A stretch of DNA of 64,000 nt from Superficieibacter electus (GCF_002915575.1 NZ_PQGD01000017.1:56015-120014), one strand, 5' to 3'. Shown: positions 34,225-47,025, counted from the first letter of the stretch. The notes: generated from the sequence alone by a model not told the origin. Numbers and translations are program-made.

Positions 34225-35196
34225 ATGAATTTAGATAAAATCAATGAGTTAACCGCGCAGGATATGGCGGGTGTCAATGCAGTCATTCTTGAACAGCTCA
34301 CGTCGGACGTACTGCTGATTAACCAGTTAGGGCATTACATTGTCAGCGGCGGCGGAAAACGCATCCGTCCGATGATTGCTGTACTGGCTGCACGCGCGGT
34401 GGGTTATGAAGGCAATGCGCACATTACCGTAGCGGCATTGATCGAATTTATCCACACGGCGACCCTGCTTCATGACGATGTTGTGGACGAATCCGACATG
34501 CGCCGCGGTAAAGCGACCGCTAACGCCGCCTTCGGCAACGCTGCCAGCGTGCTGGTTGGCGATTTTATCTATACTCGCGCCTTTCAGATGATGACCCGTC
34601 TCGGATCGCTGAAAGTGCTGGATATCATGTCTGAAGCGGTCAACGTTATTGCGGAAGGTGAAGTTCTGCAACTGATGAACGTGAACGATCCAGATATCAC
34701 TGAAGAAAATTATATGCGCGTTATCTACAGCAAAACCGCGCGTTTATTTGAAGCCGCATCGCAGTGTTCCGGCATCCTCGCCGGTTGCACGCCGCAAGAA
34801 GAACGTGCGTTGCAGGATTATGGCCGCTATCTCGGCACCGCTTTCCAGCTGATTGACGATCTCCTGGATTACAGCGCAGATGGTGAAACGCTGGGTAAAA
34901 ACGTTGGTGATGACCTTAACGAAGGTAAACCGACGCTACCGCTGCTGCACGCCATGCAACATGGTAACGCTGAGCAGGCCGCGATGATCCGCTCCGCCAT
35001 TGAACAGGGTAACGGCCGGCACCTGCTTGAACCGGTGCTGGAAACAATGGCCGCCTGTGGTTCGCTGGCGTGGACGCGCCAGCGCGCGGAAGAAGAAGCG
35101 GACAAAGCCATTACTGCCCTACAAGTTCTCCCCGCTAATCCCTGGCGCGAAGCGCTGATTGCCCTGGCGCACATCGCCGTACAACGTGACCATTAA
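34225..35196 (+). CDS. ispB: Octaprenyl diphosphate synthase
   Basis: A 323-residue trans-prenyltransferase that makes the C40 side chain of ubiquinone and menaquinone. Two aspartate-rich motifs bind Mg-diphosphate: LLHDDVVDESDMRRG (about 81-95) and LIDDLLDYS (about 208-216). The ATG at 34225 (MNLDKINELTAQDMAG) matches E. coli; an upstream GTG at 34192 would add 11 residues. Confidence 0.97.
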   Translation: MNLDKINELTAQDMAGVNAVILEQLTSDVLLINQLGHYIVSGGGKRIRPMIAVLAARAVGYEGNAHITVAALIEFIHTATLLHDDVVDESDMRRGKATANAAFGNAASVLVGDFIYTRAFQMMTRLGSLKVLDIMSEAVNVIAEGEVLQLMNVNDPDITEENYMRVIYSKTARLFEAASQCSGILAGCTPQEERALQDYGRYLGTAFQLIDDLLDYSADGETLGKNVGDDLNEGKPTLPLLHAMQHGNAEQAAMIRSAIEQGNGRHLLEPVLETMAACGSLAWTRQRAEEEADKAITALQVLPANPWREALIALAHIAVQRDH

Positions 35197-35391
35197 TCTT
35201 ATTTCTCGCGCTAAAAAGCGCGGGAAAATTCCAATAAAATCCTAAGATCGCTGATTAATAGCCCGTAATCTAAATATATTCTGAATTTAATTCCATTTAC
35301 TCGAACTTTTTAGAACTAAGCCTTACCTGACGTTATAGTAACGCTGTCGCTGATGACGTTAATATTCAGCCGACATATACAGGGAGATATT

Positions 35392-35664
35392 ATGGAAAAG
35401 TTCATTGACTGGCATCCGGCCGATATCATCGCCGGACTGCATAAAAAAGGGACATCGATGGCAGCGGTATCGCGTGAGAACGGACTGAGTTCTTCGACGC
35501 TTGCCAACACGTTAGCCAGACCATGGCCAAAAGGGGAATTGATCATCGCTAAGGCGCTGGGCACTGAACCCTGGGCAATATGGCCTTCCCGCTATCATGA
35601 TCCTGTCACGCATGAGTTTATTGACAGAAGTACCCTAATGCGTCAGCCACGAGCGAAAAAATAA
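35392..35664 (+). CDS. sfsB: SfsB (Nlp), Ner-like DNA-binding protein
   Basis: A 90-residue regulator of the Ner/Nlp family, related to the Mu Ner repressor, with a helix-turn-helix in GTSMAAVSRENGLSSSTLAN (about 22-41). The E. coli protein was found to promote maltose gene expression when overproduced. The ATG at 35392 has GGGAG upstream. A GC-rich palindromic stretch (about 35670-35694) lies between it and the convergent murA. Confidence 0.93.
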   Translation: MEKFIDWHPADIIAGLHKKGTSMAAVSRENGLSSSTLANTLARPWPKGELIIAKALGTEPWAIWPSRYHDPVTHEFIDRSTLMRQPRAKK

Positions 35665-35700
35665 TCCTTGGCGCAGCCCCGCGGGGCGGCGCAGGGTGTG

Positions 35701-37014
<1,314 letters not shown>

Positions 37015-37128
37015 TTACGGGTGGTGCTGCGCTTAGCCGGCCTACACCACAACAAACAGTGTAAGCCCGATACGCATGCGCCCAGGCGTTGTCAGCAATT
37101 GGCGTCACTGCTGGCGTTCGCCTGCGGT

Positions 37129-37383
37129 TCAGAAACCGTTAAGTTTGCGATCGCGCGCCCACTCCTGCGGGGTATAGGCTTTGATCGACAGCGCATGAAT
37201 GCGGTTGTCCGCGATGTATTCCATCAGCGGCGCGTAAATGGTTTGCTGCTTCTTAACCCGGCTCATGCCGTCAAAAAGCTCACCCACGGCAATCACCTGA
37301 AAGTGGCTGCCATCGCCGGAAACGTGGACTTCCGTAAGAGAGAGTGCATTCATCAGCACGGTCTGAATTTCATGATTTTCCAT
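37129..37383 (-). CDS. ibaG: IbaG, BolA-family protein
   Basis: An 84-residue BolA-like protein. The ATG at 37383 ([16 protein letters not shown]) matches E. coli. It carries the helix-turn-helix-like BolA fold, with the conserved [20 protein letters not shown] (about 27-46) and the histidine used to bind 2Fe-2S with glutaredoxins. It leads into murA. Confidence 0.96.
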   Translation of the reverse strand: MENHEIQTVLMNALSLTEVHVSGDGSHFQVIAVGELFDGMSRVKKQQTIYAPLMEYIADNRIHALSIKAYTPQEWARDRKLNGF

Positions 37384-37508
37384 GGGCTCTAGTATCATCT
37401 GGTAGTAAAACAGCCCAACATCTTAGAGCAAAGTGGCGCTGTCTTAAATAAGCAAAAAGCCTCGCGAGTAAAACAGGCGAGGCTGGCGGATTTAACGGAT
37501 TGATAATA

Positions 37509-37801
37509 TTAACGAGGAAGGACATCGTCCGGCAGATTATACAGCTGCGCCAGGGCATAGACCTTCTCGTTAACGCCGTCGAGTGAAACCCCATTGCCCT
37601 GACGCCTGGACAGAGCAACCAGATGGACCAGCAGCGCCAGGCCTCCGGTGTCAACGCGGGAAATCTGGCTCAGGTCGATACAAGTAACGCCTTGCATTAC
37701 TTTGTCACGCGCCTCCCACAACGGGGTAAGCACGTCCTGGTCCAGTTCTCCTGTTAACACCAGCCTGTCGCCTTCCCGTGTCCAGCTGAGTACCTGGGTC
37801 A

Positions 37802-37802
<1 letters not shown>
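37509..37802 (-). CDS. mlaB: MlaB, STAS-domain subunit of the Mla transporter
   Basis: A 97-residue cytoplasmic STAS protein that stabilises MlaF in the MlaFEDB complex. The conserved RVDTGGLALLVHL segment (about 45-57) includes the threonine important in E. coli MlaB. Its ATG shares a base with the mlaC stop (TAATG). Confidence 0.96.
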
Positions 37803-38455
<653 letters not shown>

Positions 38456-39007
38456 TTAATTCGTCGTACCTGCGGGAGTGGCGGTATCAGTATGGCCGTC
38501 AGCCGCTGACGGTGCATCCGTTGAGTTCTGATTATCGCCACCTTTGCTGTTGTAAAGGAATTGTCCGATCAGATCTTCCAGCACCATCGCGGACTTCGTA
38601 TCCTGAATCGTGCTTCCTTCTTTAAGCATAGACGTTCCCAGCTCCGGGTCTTCAAAACCCACGTTCAACGCCAGATACTGTTCTCCCAGCAGGCCAGAGG
38701 TACGGATTGCCAGCGAACTGGTATCCGGGATCTGGCTATAACGATCTTCAATATCCAGCGCTACGCGCGGCAAATAGGTTTTCGGATCGAGGCTGATGTC
38801 TGCCACGCGCCCAATCACCACGCCGCCAATGCGCACCGGTGAACTGGCTTTTAGCCCACCGATGTTATCGAAGGTAGCGTAGACGCGATAAGTGGGCTCG
38901 GTACGCAGCGAGGTGACATTCGCCGCCTTCAGGCAAATAAACAATCCCGCCAGCAGCGCAACCAGCAAAAAGATACCCACCCAGATTTCACTTTTTTTCG
39001 TTTGCAT
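38456..39007 (-). CDS. mlaD: MlaD, MCE-domain subunit
   Basis: A 183-residue inner-membrane-anchored protein with one N-terminal helix (about 8-27) and a periplasmic MCE domain (about 40-118) that forms a hexameric ring. The ATG at 39007 (MQTKKSEIWVGIFLLVALLA) matches E. coli. The C-terminal tail is low in complexity. Confidence 0.97.
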   Translation of the reverse strand: MQTKKSEIWVGIFLLVALLAGLFICLKAANVTSLRTEPTYRVYATFDNIGGLKASSPVRIGGVVIGRVADISLDPKTYLPRVALDIEDRYSQIPDTSSLAIRTSGLLGEQYLALNVGFEDPELGTSMLKEGSTIQDTKSAMVLEDLIGQFLYNSKGGDNQNSTDAPSAADGHTDTATPAGTTN

Positions 39008-39011
39008 GAAC

Positions 39012-39800
<789 letters not shown>

Positions 39801-40613
39801 TTAACTCCCTGTGCCGAATAAATCGTGGTGATAATCGCCTGCGGGATAGCGAAACGGCACCGGGCCGTCGGCAATACCGTCCAGAAATTGTCGTACTCTG
39901 GGGTCAGCGTTATCCTGTAGCGCCTGCGGACTGCCATGGGCGACAATTTTTTTGTCCGCCACAATCCAGGCATCGTCAGCGATGCTCAACACTTCCGGTA
40001 CGTCGTGTGAGACCACAATACAGGTAATGCCAAGCGCACTATTCAGTTCTGAAATTAATTTCACCAGCACGCCCATTGTGATAGGGTCCTGGCCGACAAA
40101 TGGCTCGTCGAACATGATTAAATCGGGCTCCAGCGCAATGGCACGCGCCAGCGCCGCACGCCGCGCCATCCCTCCTGAAAGCTCTGACGGCATCAATTTT
40201 GCCGCGCCGCGTAAACCGACGGCTTCAAGCTTCATCATTACTGTACTTTTCAGCAATGAGGCAGGTAAGTGCGTGTGTTCACGCAATGGATAGGCGACAT
40301 TATCGAAGACGTTCATGTCAGTAAACAGTGCGCCAGACTGAAACAGCATGCTCATGCGTTTTCGCACGGTGTAAAGACGCGAACGTGACATATCAGGCAC
40401 ATTTTCGCCATCAAAAAGGATCTGTCCGGCATCAGGTGGGATCTGACCGCCGATCAAGCGCAGCAGTGTCGTCTTCCCGATCCCTGACGGTCCCATGATC
40501 GCAGTGATCTTCCCGCGAGGCACCGACAGCGAGATATTGTCGAAAATCAGGCGGTTGCCGCGCGAAAAGCTAACGCCCTTAATATCGACCAGATTCGCCA
40601 TAGTCTGACTCAT
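39801..40613 (-). CDS. mlaF: MlaF, ATPase subunit
   Basis: A 270-residue ABC ATPase: Walker A GPSGIGKTT (about 40-48), signature LSGGMARR (about 142-149), Walker B LIMFDEPF (about 162-169), and H-loop SHD. First gene of the leftward mlaFEDCB operon. Upstream lies the yrbG remnant rather than intact yrbG. Confidence 0.97.
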   Translation of the reverse strand: MSQTMANLVDIKGVSFSRGNRLIFDNISLSVPRGKITAIMGPSGIGKTTLLRLIGGQIPPDAGQILFDGENVPDMSRSRLYTVRKRMSMLFQSGALFTDMNVFDNVAYPLREHTHLPASLLKSTVMMKLEAVGLRGAAKLMPSELSGGMARRAALARAIALEPDLIMFDEPFVGQDPITMGVLVKLISELNSALGITCIVVSHDVPEVLSIADDAWIVADKKIVAHGSPQALQDNADPRVRQFLDGIADGPVPFRYPAGDYHHDLFGTGS

Positions 40614-40834
40614 CGATAATTCCTTTCATTAGACCTCTTAAGAGGAAGCATGAAGCTTAAAAACGCCGCAATCCCAGCATTTTTACAGAATCTTACCTGC
40701 TAAGTGAGTGAAAACAGGCACGCGTTTTACGTTTACAGCACATAACGTCAAAACGGTTAAACCGCTTCGTTTCTTTCATGCCGCTTCGATTTAAGGCAGC
40801 AAGCCGGGGATTATACCTGAAGAAAAGCGTTATG

Positions 40835-41174
40835 ATGCTTTTCGCGTCGTCTCTGTTAATAATCAGTTTAGCCTCAGGCATTAACCATCCCGATAGCGGG
40901 GGCTTTACTGCACCTATTTACCGCGCATTCTGATATCCTGCGACGCAAATTGCCGCTACTGTTAATAGTATGTTCGCAGACAAAGCTGGCAAACGACGAT
41001 ACCAATCCCTTCAGAATAGACGGCATTTTCATGTCGGGGCTGGCTGTACCCGGCTATTCATTGTTAAAATCGCTGGTCTGCCGGGGAAAATGGCAGACAA
41101 ACAAGCCTTTTAACGGGCGTATTTTTCTGCATGGCAGGTGTGCTGTACGGCTGCCACCGATTTTTATGGATTAA
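40835..41174 (+). pseudogene. yrbG: yrbG remnant (calcium/sodium antiporter family), internally deleted
   Basis: The 575-base gap between mlaF and kdsD holds scraps of yrbG, about 340 of an expected 980 bases. At 40835 an ATG begins MLFASSLLIISL, like the E. coli start MLLATALLIVGL. Near 40901-40985 one frame reads ALLHLFTAHSDILRRKLPLL, like ALVRPFTVHSDVLRRELPLM, and goes on to DGIFMSGLAV (E. coli DGIFLLFLAV). The end LPPIFMD then TAA resembles LSPILVE then stop. The middle is gone and the pieces are not in one frame. No transport function can remain. The stretch may still hold kdsD promoter elements. Confidence 0.8.
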
Positions 41175-41188
41175 AACGGACACGTACT

Positions 41189-42175
41189 ATGTCGCAATTA
41201 GAGTTATCGCCGGATTTTGACTTTCAGCAGGCCGGTAAAGAGGTGCTGGAGATTGAACGCGAAGGATTGACTGAACTTGATCGTTTCATCAATCAGGATT
41301 TCAGTCAGGCCTGTGAGCGCATTTTTCACTGTGCGGGCAAAGTTGTCGTGATGGGCATGGGCAAATCCGGCCATATCGGCAGGAAGATGGCAGCAACCTT
41401 CGCCAGCACTGGCACCTCATCGTTCTTTGTTCATCCAGGGGAAGCCGCTCACGGTGACCTGGGGATGGTAACGCCGCAGGATATCGTGATTGCCCTGTCG
41501 AACTCCGGCGAGTCTAACGAAATTCTGGCGCTTATTCCGGTGCTTAAACGCCTGCGCGTGCCGTTAATCTGCATGACCAGCCGTCCGGAAAGCAGCATGG
41601 GGCGTGCCGCCGATATCCATTTGTGCGTCAAAGTGCCGCGCGAAGCCTGCCCGCTGGGGCTTGCGCCGACGAGTAGCACTACCGCCGCGTTAGTCATGGG
41701 CGATGCGCTGGCCGTTGCGTTACTGAAAGCACGCGGTTTTACCGCCGAAGATTTTGCGCTTTCTCACCCGGGCGGCGCGCTGGGTCGCAAATTGCTGCTG
41801 CGAGTGAACGATATTATGCACACCGGCAGTGAGATCCCGAAAGTGGCGAAAAACGCCTCTCTGCGTGACGCGCTGCTGGAGATTACGCGCAAAAATCTCG
41901 GCATGACGGTGATTTGTGGCGATGATATGAAAATCGAAGGTATCTTTACCGATGGCGACCTGCGCCGCATTTTTGATAATGGAGCGGATTTACGCAGCCT
42001 GAATATTGCCGACGTGATGACGCCAGGCGGCATTCGCATTCGCCCCGGTACGCTGGCAGTCGATGCGCTGAACCTGATGCAGTCCCGCCACATCACCTGC
42101 GTCATGGTTGCCGATGGCGACCAGTTGCTGGGTGTGATACATATGCATGATTTACTGCGCGCAGGCGTAGTGTAA
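41189..42175 (+). CDS. kdsD: D-arabinose 5-phosphate isomerase KdsD
   Basis: A 328-residue enzyme that turns ribulose-5-P into arabinose-5-P, the first step to Kdo of LPS. SIS domain with GMGKSGHIGRKMAAT (about 53-67) and two CBS domains (about 208-328). The ATG at 41189 matches the E. coli start. First gene of kdsD-kdsC-lptCAB; its upstream gene yrbG is decayed here, so it needs a promoter in or before that remnant. Confidence 0.97.
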   Translation: MSQLELSPDFDFQQAGKEVLEIEREGLTELDRFINQDFSQACERIFHCAGKVVVMGMGKSGHIGRKMAATFASTGTSSFFVHPGEAAHGDLGMVTPQDIVIALSNSGESNEILALIPVLKRLRVPLICMTSRPESSMGRAADIHLCVKVPREACPLGLAPTSSTTAALVMGDALAVALLKARGFTAEDFALSHPGGALGRKLLLRVNDIMHTGSEIPKVAKNASLRDALLEITRKNLGMTVICGDDMKIEGIFTDGDLRRIFDNGADLRSLNIADVMTPGGIRIRPGTLAVDALNLMQSRHITCVMVADGDQLLGVIHMHDLLRAGVV

Positions 42176-42189
42176 GAAAGGATAAAAGA

Positions 42190-42756
42190 ATGAGTAATGC
42201 TGGTGCCTCTGTGGCAACCTGCTATGGGCCAGTGAGTTCGCAGATGCTGGAGCAGGCAGAAAAAATCCGTCTGCTAATCCTGGATGTTGATGGCGTGCTT
42301 TCCGACGGTCTCATCTATATGGGCAATAATGGCGAAGAGTTAAAGGCATTTAACGTTCGTGATGGCTATGGCATCCGCTGTGCCCTCACCTCCGGGATTG
42401 AAGTCGCTATCATTACCGGACGAAAAGCTAAACTAACTGAAGACCGTTGCGCCACACTTGGCATCACGCATCTTTATCAGGGCCAGTCGGATAAACTCCA
42501 GGCCTATCGCCAATTACTGGAAAAGCTGGCGCTATCACCGGAACAGGTTGCCTACGTGGGTGACGATTTGATCGACTGGCCGGTAATGGCGAACGTCGGG
42601 CTGAGCGTCGCGGTAGCGGACGCCCATCCGCTGCTGATCCCGCGGGCGGATTACGTCACCCGCATTAATGGCGGACGCGGCGCGGTCCGTGAAGTCTGCG
42701 ATTTGTTACTACTGGCGCAGGGCAAGCTTGATGAGGCCAAAGGGCAATCAATATGA
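42190..42756 (+). CDS. kdsC: Kdo-8-phosphate phosphatase KdsC
   Basis: A 188-residue HAD-family phosphatase that frees Kdo from Kdo-8-P. HAD motif I LILDVDGVLSDG (about 29-40) and motif IV YVGDDLIDWPVM (about 121-132) are intact. Overlaps the lptC start by 4 bases. Confidence 0.97.
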   Translation: MSNAGASVATCYGPVSSQMLEQAEKIRLLILDVDGVLSDGLIYMGNNGEELKAFNVRDGYGIRCALTSGIEVAIITGRKAKLTEDRCATLGITHLYQGQSDKLQAYRQLLEKLALSPEQVAYVGDDLIDWPVMANVGLSVAVADAHPLLIPRADYVTRINGGRGAVREVCDLLLLAQGKLDEAKGQSI

Positions 42757-43328
42757 GTAAAACCAGACGTTGGGTTATCATTTTGCTGTCGCTGGTCGCA
42801 CTGGTTTTGATCGGCATAAACCTGGTGAGTAAAGACGACACCGGAACAAGTGTCGTGTCCTCAAGTGACCCAACCTACCGCAGCGAGCATACGGATACCG
42901 TTGTATACAGCCCGGAAGGTGCGCTTAATTATCATTTGGTGGCACAGCACGTAGAATATTTTTCGGACCAGGCCATTACCTGGTTTACGCAGCCTTTACT
43001 GACGACGTATGACACGACCAAAACCGAAACCTGGTCAATTAAAGCGGATAAAGCAAAGCTAACTAATGACCGGATGCTGTATCTTTACGGCCATGTTGAG
43101 GTTAACGCGCTGACAGCGGACGCCCAACTGCGCAAAATTACAACGGATAACGCCAAAATCAACCTGATCACGCAGGATGTCACCTCTGACGATCTGGTAA
43201 CGTTATACGGTACGACATTTAATTCCAGCGGCCTGAAAATGCGCGGAAACCTACGCAATAAAACCGCCGAGCTGATTGAAAAGGTTAGAACCTCATATGA
43301 AATTCAAAACAAACAAACTCAGCCTTAA
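42753..43328 (+). CDS. lptC: LptC, inner-membrane LPS export subunit
   Basis: A 191-residue bitopic protein with one N-terminal helix (about 7-24) and a periplasmic beta-jellyroll domain that receives LPS from LptB2FG and hands it to LptA. Its 3' end overlaps the start of lptA by 32 bases. Confidence 0.97.
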   Translation: MSKTRRWVIILLSLVALVLIGINLVSKDDTGTSVVSSSDPTYRSEHTDTVVYSPEGALNYHLVAQHVEYFSDQAITWFTQPLLTTYDTTKTETWSIKADKAKLTNDRMLYLYGHVEVNALTADAQLRKITTDNAKINLITQDVTSDDLVTLYGTTFNSSGLKMRGNLRNKTAELIEKVRTSYEIQNKQTQP

Positions 43329-43851
43329 GCTGGTACTGGCCAGTACGCTTCTGGCTGCCAGCCTGCCCGCGCTGGCGAAAACGGGCGATACCGATCAGCC
43401 TATTCATATTGAGTCCGATCAGCAGTCGCTGGATATGCAGGGCAACGTCGTGACCTTTTCTGGTAATGTCGTCGTGACTCAGGGCACGATCAAAATTAAT
43501 GCTGATAAAGTCGTTGTCACTCGTCTAGGTGGTGAAGAAGGCAAAGAGGTGATCGACGGCTACGGTAAACCGGCTACCTTCTACCAGATGCAGGATAACG
43601 GCAAACCGGTTAAAGGCCATGCGTCACAGATGCATTACGAGCTGCAAAATGATTTTGTCGTGCTCACCGGCAACGCGTTCCTGGAACAGGTAGACAGCAA
43701 TATCCAGGGCGACAAAATCACCTATCTGGTGAAAGAGCAGAAAATGCAGGCGTTCAGTGAAAAAGGCAAACGCGTGACCACCGTTCTGGTTCCGTCGCAG
43801 TTGCAGGATAAAAGCAACAACCAGGCCCCGGCTCAGAAAAAGAGTAACTAA
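43297..43851 (+). CDS. lptA: LptA, periplasmic LPS bridge protein
   Basis: A 184-residue periplasmic protein with a signal peptide (about 1-27, ending ALA) and a beta-jellyroll OstA domain; head-to-tail oligomers bridge the periplasm for LPS. I chose the ATG at 43297 (MKFKTNKLSLKLVLA), as in E. coli. It lies within the end of lptC, in another frame, and is followed by lptB after 6 bases. Confidence 0.97.
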   Translation: MKFKTNKLSLKLVLASTLLAASLPALAKTGDTDQPIHIESDQQSLDMQGNVVTFSGNVVVTQGTIKINADKVVVTRLGGEEGKEVIDGYGKPATFYQMQDNGKPVKGHASQMHYELQNDFVVLTGNAFLEQVDSNIQGDKITYLVKEQKMQAFSEKGKRVTTVLVPSQLQDKSNNQAPAQKKSN

Positions 43852-43857
43852 TTCAAT

Positions 43858-44583
43858 ATGGCAACATTAACTGCAAAGAACCTTGCGAAAGCCTATAAAG
43901 GCCGCCGGGTGGTGGAAGACGTAAGTCTGACCGTAAAATCCGGTGAGATTGTTGGGCTACTTGGCCCGAACGGTGCGGGTAAAACCACCACGTTTTATAT
44001 GGTCGTGGGCATCGTATCGCGCGATGCGGGTAACATTATCATTGATGATGAAGACATCAGCCTGCTGCCGCTACACGCGCGGGCGCGCCGGGGCATTGGC
44101 TACCTGCCGCAGGAAGCCTCTATTTTCCGCCGTCTCAGTGTTTTTGATAACCTGATGGCCGTCCTGCAGATCCGCGACGATCTGACCTCTGAGCAGCGTG
44201 AAGACCGTGCCAACGAGCTGATGGAAGAGTTCCATATTGAGCATCTGCGCGACAGCCTTGGCCAGGCGCTGTCGGGTGGCGAACGCCGCCGGGTGGAAAT
44301 TGCCCGAGCGCTGGCAGCTAACCCCAAATTTATCCTGTTAGATGAACCCTTTGCCGGCGTCGATCCGATTTCCGTTATTGATATCAAACGTATTATTGAA
44401 CATCTGCGCGACAGTGGCCTTGGCGTTCTGATCACCGATCATAACGTGCGTGAAACACTGGCCGTCTGTGAGCGCGCCTATATCGTCAGCCAGGGACACC
44501 TCATTGCCCACGGTACGCCAGACGAAATCCTTAAAGACGAACAAGTTAAGCGCGTGTATCTTGGGGAAGACTTCAGACTCTGA
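43858..44583 (+). CDS. lptB: LptB, ATPase of the LPS exporter
   Basis: A 241-residue ABC ATPase: Walker [10 protein letters not shown] (about 36-44), signature LSGGERRR (about 139-146), Walker [13 protein letters not shown]. It powers LptB2FG. The following 107 bases lead into rpoN. Confidence 0.98.
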   Translation: MATLTAKNLAKAYKGRRVVEDVSLTVKSGEIVGLLGPNGAGKTTTFYMVVGIVSRDAGNIIIDDEDISLLPLHARARRGIGYLPQEASIFRRLSVFDNLMAVLQIRDDLTSEQREDRANELMEEFHIEHLRDSLGQALSGGERRRVEIARALAANPKFILLDEPFAGVDPISVIDIKRIIEHLRDSGLGVLITDHNVRETLAVCERAYIVSQGHLIAHGTPDEILKDEQVKRVYLGEDFRL

Positions 44584-44690
44584 TAGGGTGTATCCACAGA
44601 CTCATTAGTGGCACGGTCTGCAAAGGGCCCGCCTGAATGCACAAGTGTACGAAGTCAGTGATGTAAACTCGGGAGAGAATCGCTCTGAAT

Positions 44691-46124
44691 ATGAAGCAAG
44701 GTTTGCAATTAAGGTTTAGTCAACAGCTTGCCATGACGCCGCAACTGCAACAGGCCATCCGCCTGCTGCAACTGTCGACGCTGGAATTACAGCAGGAACT
44801 CCAACAGGCACTGGAAAGTAATCCACTGCTTGAGCAAACCGATCTTCACGATGAGATAGACACGAAAGAATCCCCGGACAATGAATCTCTGGATAGCGTT
44901 GATGCGCTTGAACAAAAAGATATGCCGGAGGAGCTGCCGCTGGATGCCAGCTGGGACGAGATCTATACCGCAGGCACTCCTTCCGGTAACGGTGTGGATT
45001 ATCAGGATGACGAACTGCCTGTTTACCAGGGCGAAACCACCCAGTCACTCCAGGACTATCTGATGTGGCAGGTCGAACTGACCCCCTTCTCCGATACCGA
45101 TCGCGCAATTGCGACTTCGATTGTGGATGCTGTAGACGAGACCGGCTATCTGACTATTCCGGTGGAAGATATTCTTGAAAGTATGGGTAACGAGGATATC
45201 GGGCTTGATGAGATAGAAGCGGTCCTGAAGCGCGTACAGCGTTTCGATCCGGTAGGTGTTGCGGCCAGAGATTTACGCGACTGCCTGCTGATCCAGCTCT
45301 CACAGTTTGCGAAAACGACGCCCTGGCTTGCCGAAGCCCAGCTCATCATCAGCAACCATCTTGATCTTCTTGCTAACCACGATTTCCGTACCCTGATGCG
45401 TGTGACGCGCCTGAAAGAAGAGGTATTGAAAGAGGCGGTAAACCTGATTCAGTCGCTCGATCCACGCCCGGGGCAGTCGATCCAGACGGGCGAACCGGAA
45501 TATGTTATCCCTGACGTGCTGGTACGCAAAATCAGCGGTCACTGGACGGTTGAGCTAAATTCCGACAGTATCCCGCGGCTGCAAATCAATCAGCACTATG
45601 CCGCCATGGGTGGTAGCACTCGTAACGATGCGGATAACCAGTACATCCGTAGCAATCTTCAGGAAGCAAAATGGTTGATTAAGAGCCTGGAGAGCCGTAA
45701 CGACACCCTGCTGCGCGTCAGCCGCTGTATCGTTGAACAACAGCAGGCGTTTTTTGAGCAGGGTGAAGAGTATATGAGACCGATGGTGCTGGCGGACATT
45801 GCCCAGGCCGTCGAGATGCACGAATCCACCATTTCCCGCGTGACCACCCAGAAGTATCTGCACAGTCCGCGAGGCATTTTTGAACTGAAATATTTTTTCT
45901 CCAGCCATGTGAATACCGAAGGCGGAGGCGAAGCCTCCTCCACCGCCATCCGTGCGCTGGTGAAAAAGTTAATCGCTGCGGAAAATCCTGCCAAGCCGCT
46001 AAGCGACAGCAAATTAACCTCAATGCTGTCCGACCAGGGGATTATGGTGGCACGCCGCACCGTTGCGAAGTATCGAGAGTCTTTATCCATTCCGCCGTCT
46101 AACCAGCGTAAACAGCTGGTGTGA
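44691..46124 (+). CDS. rpoN: RNA polymerase sigma-54
   Basis: A 477-residue alternative sigma factor. Region I, glutamine-rich ([20 protein letters not shown]), acidic region II (about 50-105), core-binding region III, and the RpoN box [10 protein letters not shown] near residue 454 that reads the -24 element. It needs AAA+ activators. Leads rpoN-hpf-ptsN-rapZ-npr. Confidence 0.98.
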   Translation: MKQGLQLRFSQQLAMTPQLQQAIRLLQLSTLELQQELQQALESNPLLEQTDLHDEIDTKESPDNESLDSVDALEQKDMPEELPLDASWDEIYTAGTPSGNGVDYQDDELPVYQGETTQSLQDYLMWQVELTPFSDTDRAIATSIVDAVDETGYLTIPVEDILESMGNEDIGLDEIEAVLKRVQRFDPVGVAARDLRDCLLIQLSQFAKTTPWLAEAQLIISNHLDLLANHDFRTLMRVTRLKEEVLKEAVNLIQSLDPRPGQSIQTGEPEYVIPDVLVRKISGHWTVELNSDSIPRLQINQHYAAMGGSTRNDADNQYIRSNLQEAKWLIKSLESRNDTLLRVSRCIVEQQQAFFEQGEEYMRPMVLADIAQAVEMHESTISRVTTQKYLHSPRGIFELKYFFSSHVNTEGGGEASSTAIRALVKKLIAAENPAKPLSDSKLTSMLSDQGIMVARRTVAKYRESLSIPPSNQRKQLV

Positions 46125-46146
46125 CCCAACCGATAAGGAAGACACT

Positions 46147-46434
46147 ATGCAGCTCAACATCACTGGACACAATGTCGAGATTACTGACGCACTCCGCGAT
46201 TTTGTCAGCACAAAATTTGCTAAGCTGGAGCAGTATTTTGACCGGATCAATCAGGTCTACGTTGTGTTAAAAGTGGAGAAAGTGACTCATATTTCGGATG
46301 CTACCCTGCACGTTAACGGGGGCGAAATTCATGCCAGCGCGGAAGGGCAAGATATGTACGCGGCTATCGACGGTTTAATTGATAAACTTGCGCGACAGCT
46401 AACCAAACATAAAGATAAACTGAAACAACACTGA
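46147..46434 (+). CDS. hpf: Ribosome hibernation promoting factor HPF
   Basis: A 95-residue short-type HPF that helps turn 70S ribosomes into 100S dimers in stationary phase. ATG at 46147 (MQLNITGHNVEITDALRDFV) as in E. coli, 22 bases after rpoN. Confidence 0.97.
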   Translation: MQLNITGHNVEITDALRDFVSTKFAKLEQYFDRINQVYVVLKVEKVTHISDATLHVNGGEIHASAEGQDMYAAIDGLIDKLARQLTKHKDKLKQH

Positions 46435-46445
46435 TTGTCCGGGCG

Positions 46446-46477
46446 TTCGCCTGACGTTATCTGTAATGTCAGGCGAA
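46446..46477. repeat. Inverted repeat between hpf and ptsN
   Basis: Perfect 10-bp arms TTCGCCTGAC and GTCAGGCGAA with a 12-base loop fill the 57-base gap between hpf and ptsN. No T tract follows; it is likely an RNA stability or processing hairpin, or a REP-like unit. Confidence 0.7.
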
Positions 46478-46491
46478 GCTTAGGTGAAATT

Positions 46492-46980
46492 ATGATAAAT
46501 AATGATGCAGCTCTACAACTGAGCACGGTCCTTAACCAGGAATGTACCCGCAGTAACGTTCACTGCCAGAGCAAAAAACGCGCGCTGGAAATTATCAGTG
46601 AGCTGGCGGCAAAGCAGCTTAGTTTGCCACCACAGGTGGTCTTCGAGGCGATCCTCACTCGTGAGAAGATGGGAAGTACCGGTATTGGTAACGGTCTCGC
46701 CATTCCTCATGGCAAACTGGAAGAGGACACGCTACGCGCAGTCGGTGTCTTTGTACAACTGGAAACGCCGATTGCGTTTGACGCCATCGATAACCAACCA
46801 GTGGATTTGCTGTTTGCCCTGCTGGTCCCTGCCGATCAGACAAAAACGCATTTACATACCCTTTCGCTGGTGGCAAAACGGCTGGCGGATAAAACTATTT
46901 GTCGTCGCCTGCGCGCGGCGCAAAGTGATGAAGAGCTGTATCAAATCATCACTGAAACTGAACACAGTGATGATGCGTAG
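46492..46980 (+). CDS. ptsN: PtsN, nitrogen PTS enzyme IIA
   Basis: A 162-residue EIIA-Ntr with phosphorylated His73 in GLAIPHGKL. It takes phosphate from Npr and regulates potassium transport and other systems. ATG at 46492 matches E. coli; the longer ORF begins before the hairpin and is not supported. Confidence 0.97.
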   Translation: MINNDAALQLSTVLNQECTRSNVHCQSKKRALEIISELAAKQLSLPPQVVFEAILTREKMGSTGIGNGLAIPHGKLEEDTLRAVGVFVQLETPIAFDAIDNQPVDLLFALLVPADQTKTHLHTLSLVAKRLADKTICRRLRAAQSDEELYQIITETEHSDDA

Positions 46981-47025
46981 CAGGGATAATGCTTTACCCT
47001 TCGCTGTACTGAGGAGAAACGGTAC

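Noticed and set aside
37018-37052. A definite REP element between ibaG and murA
   Set aside because: The stretch has GGTGGTGCTGCGCTTAGCC and CCTACA as in REP families, but no clear palindrome, so it is mentioned only under murA.
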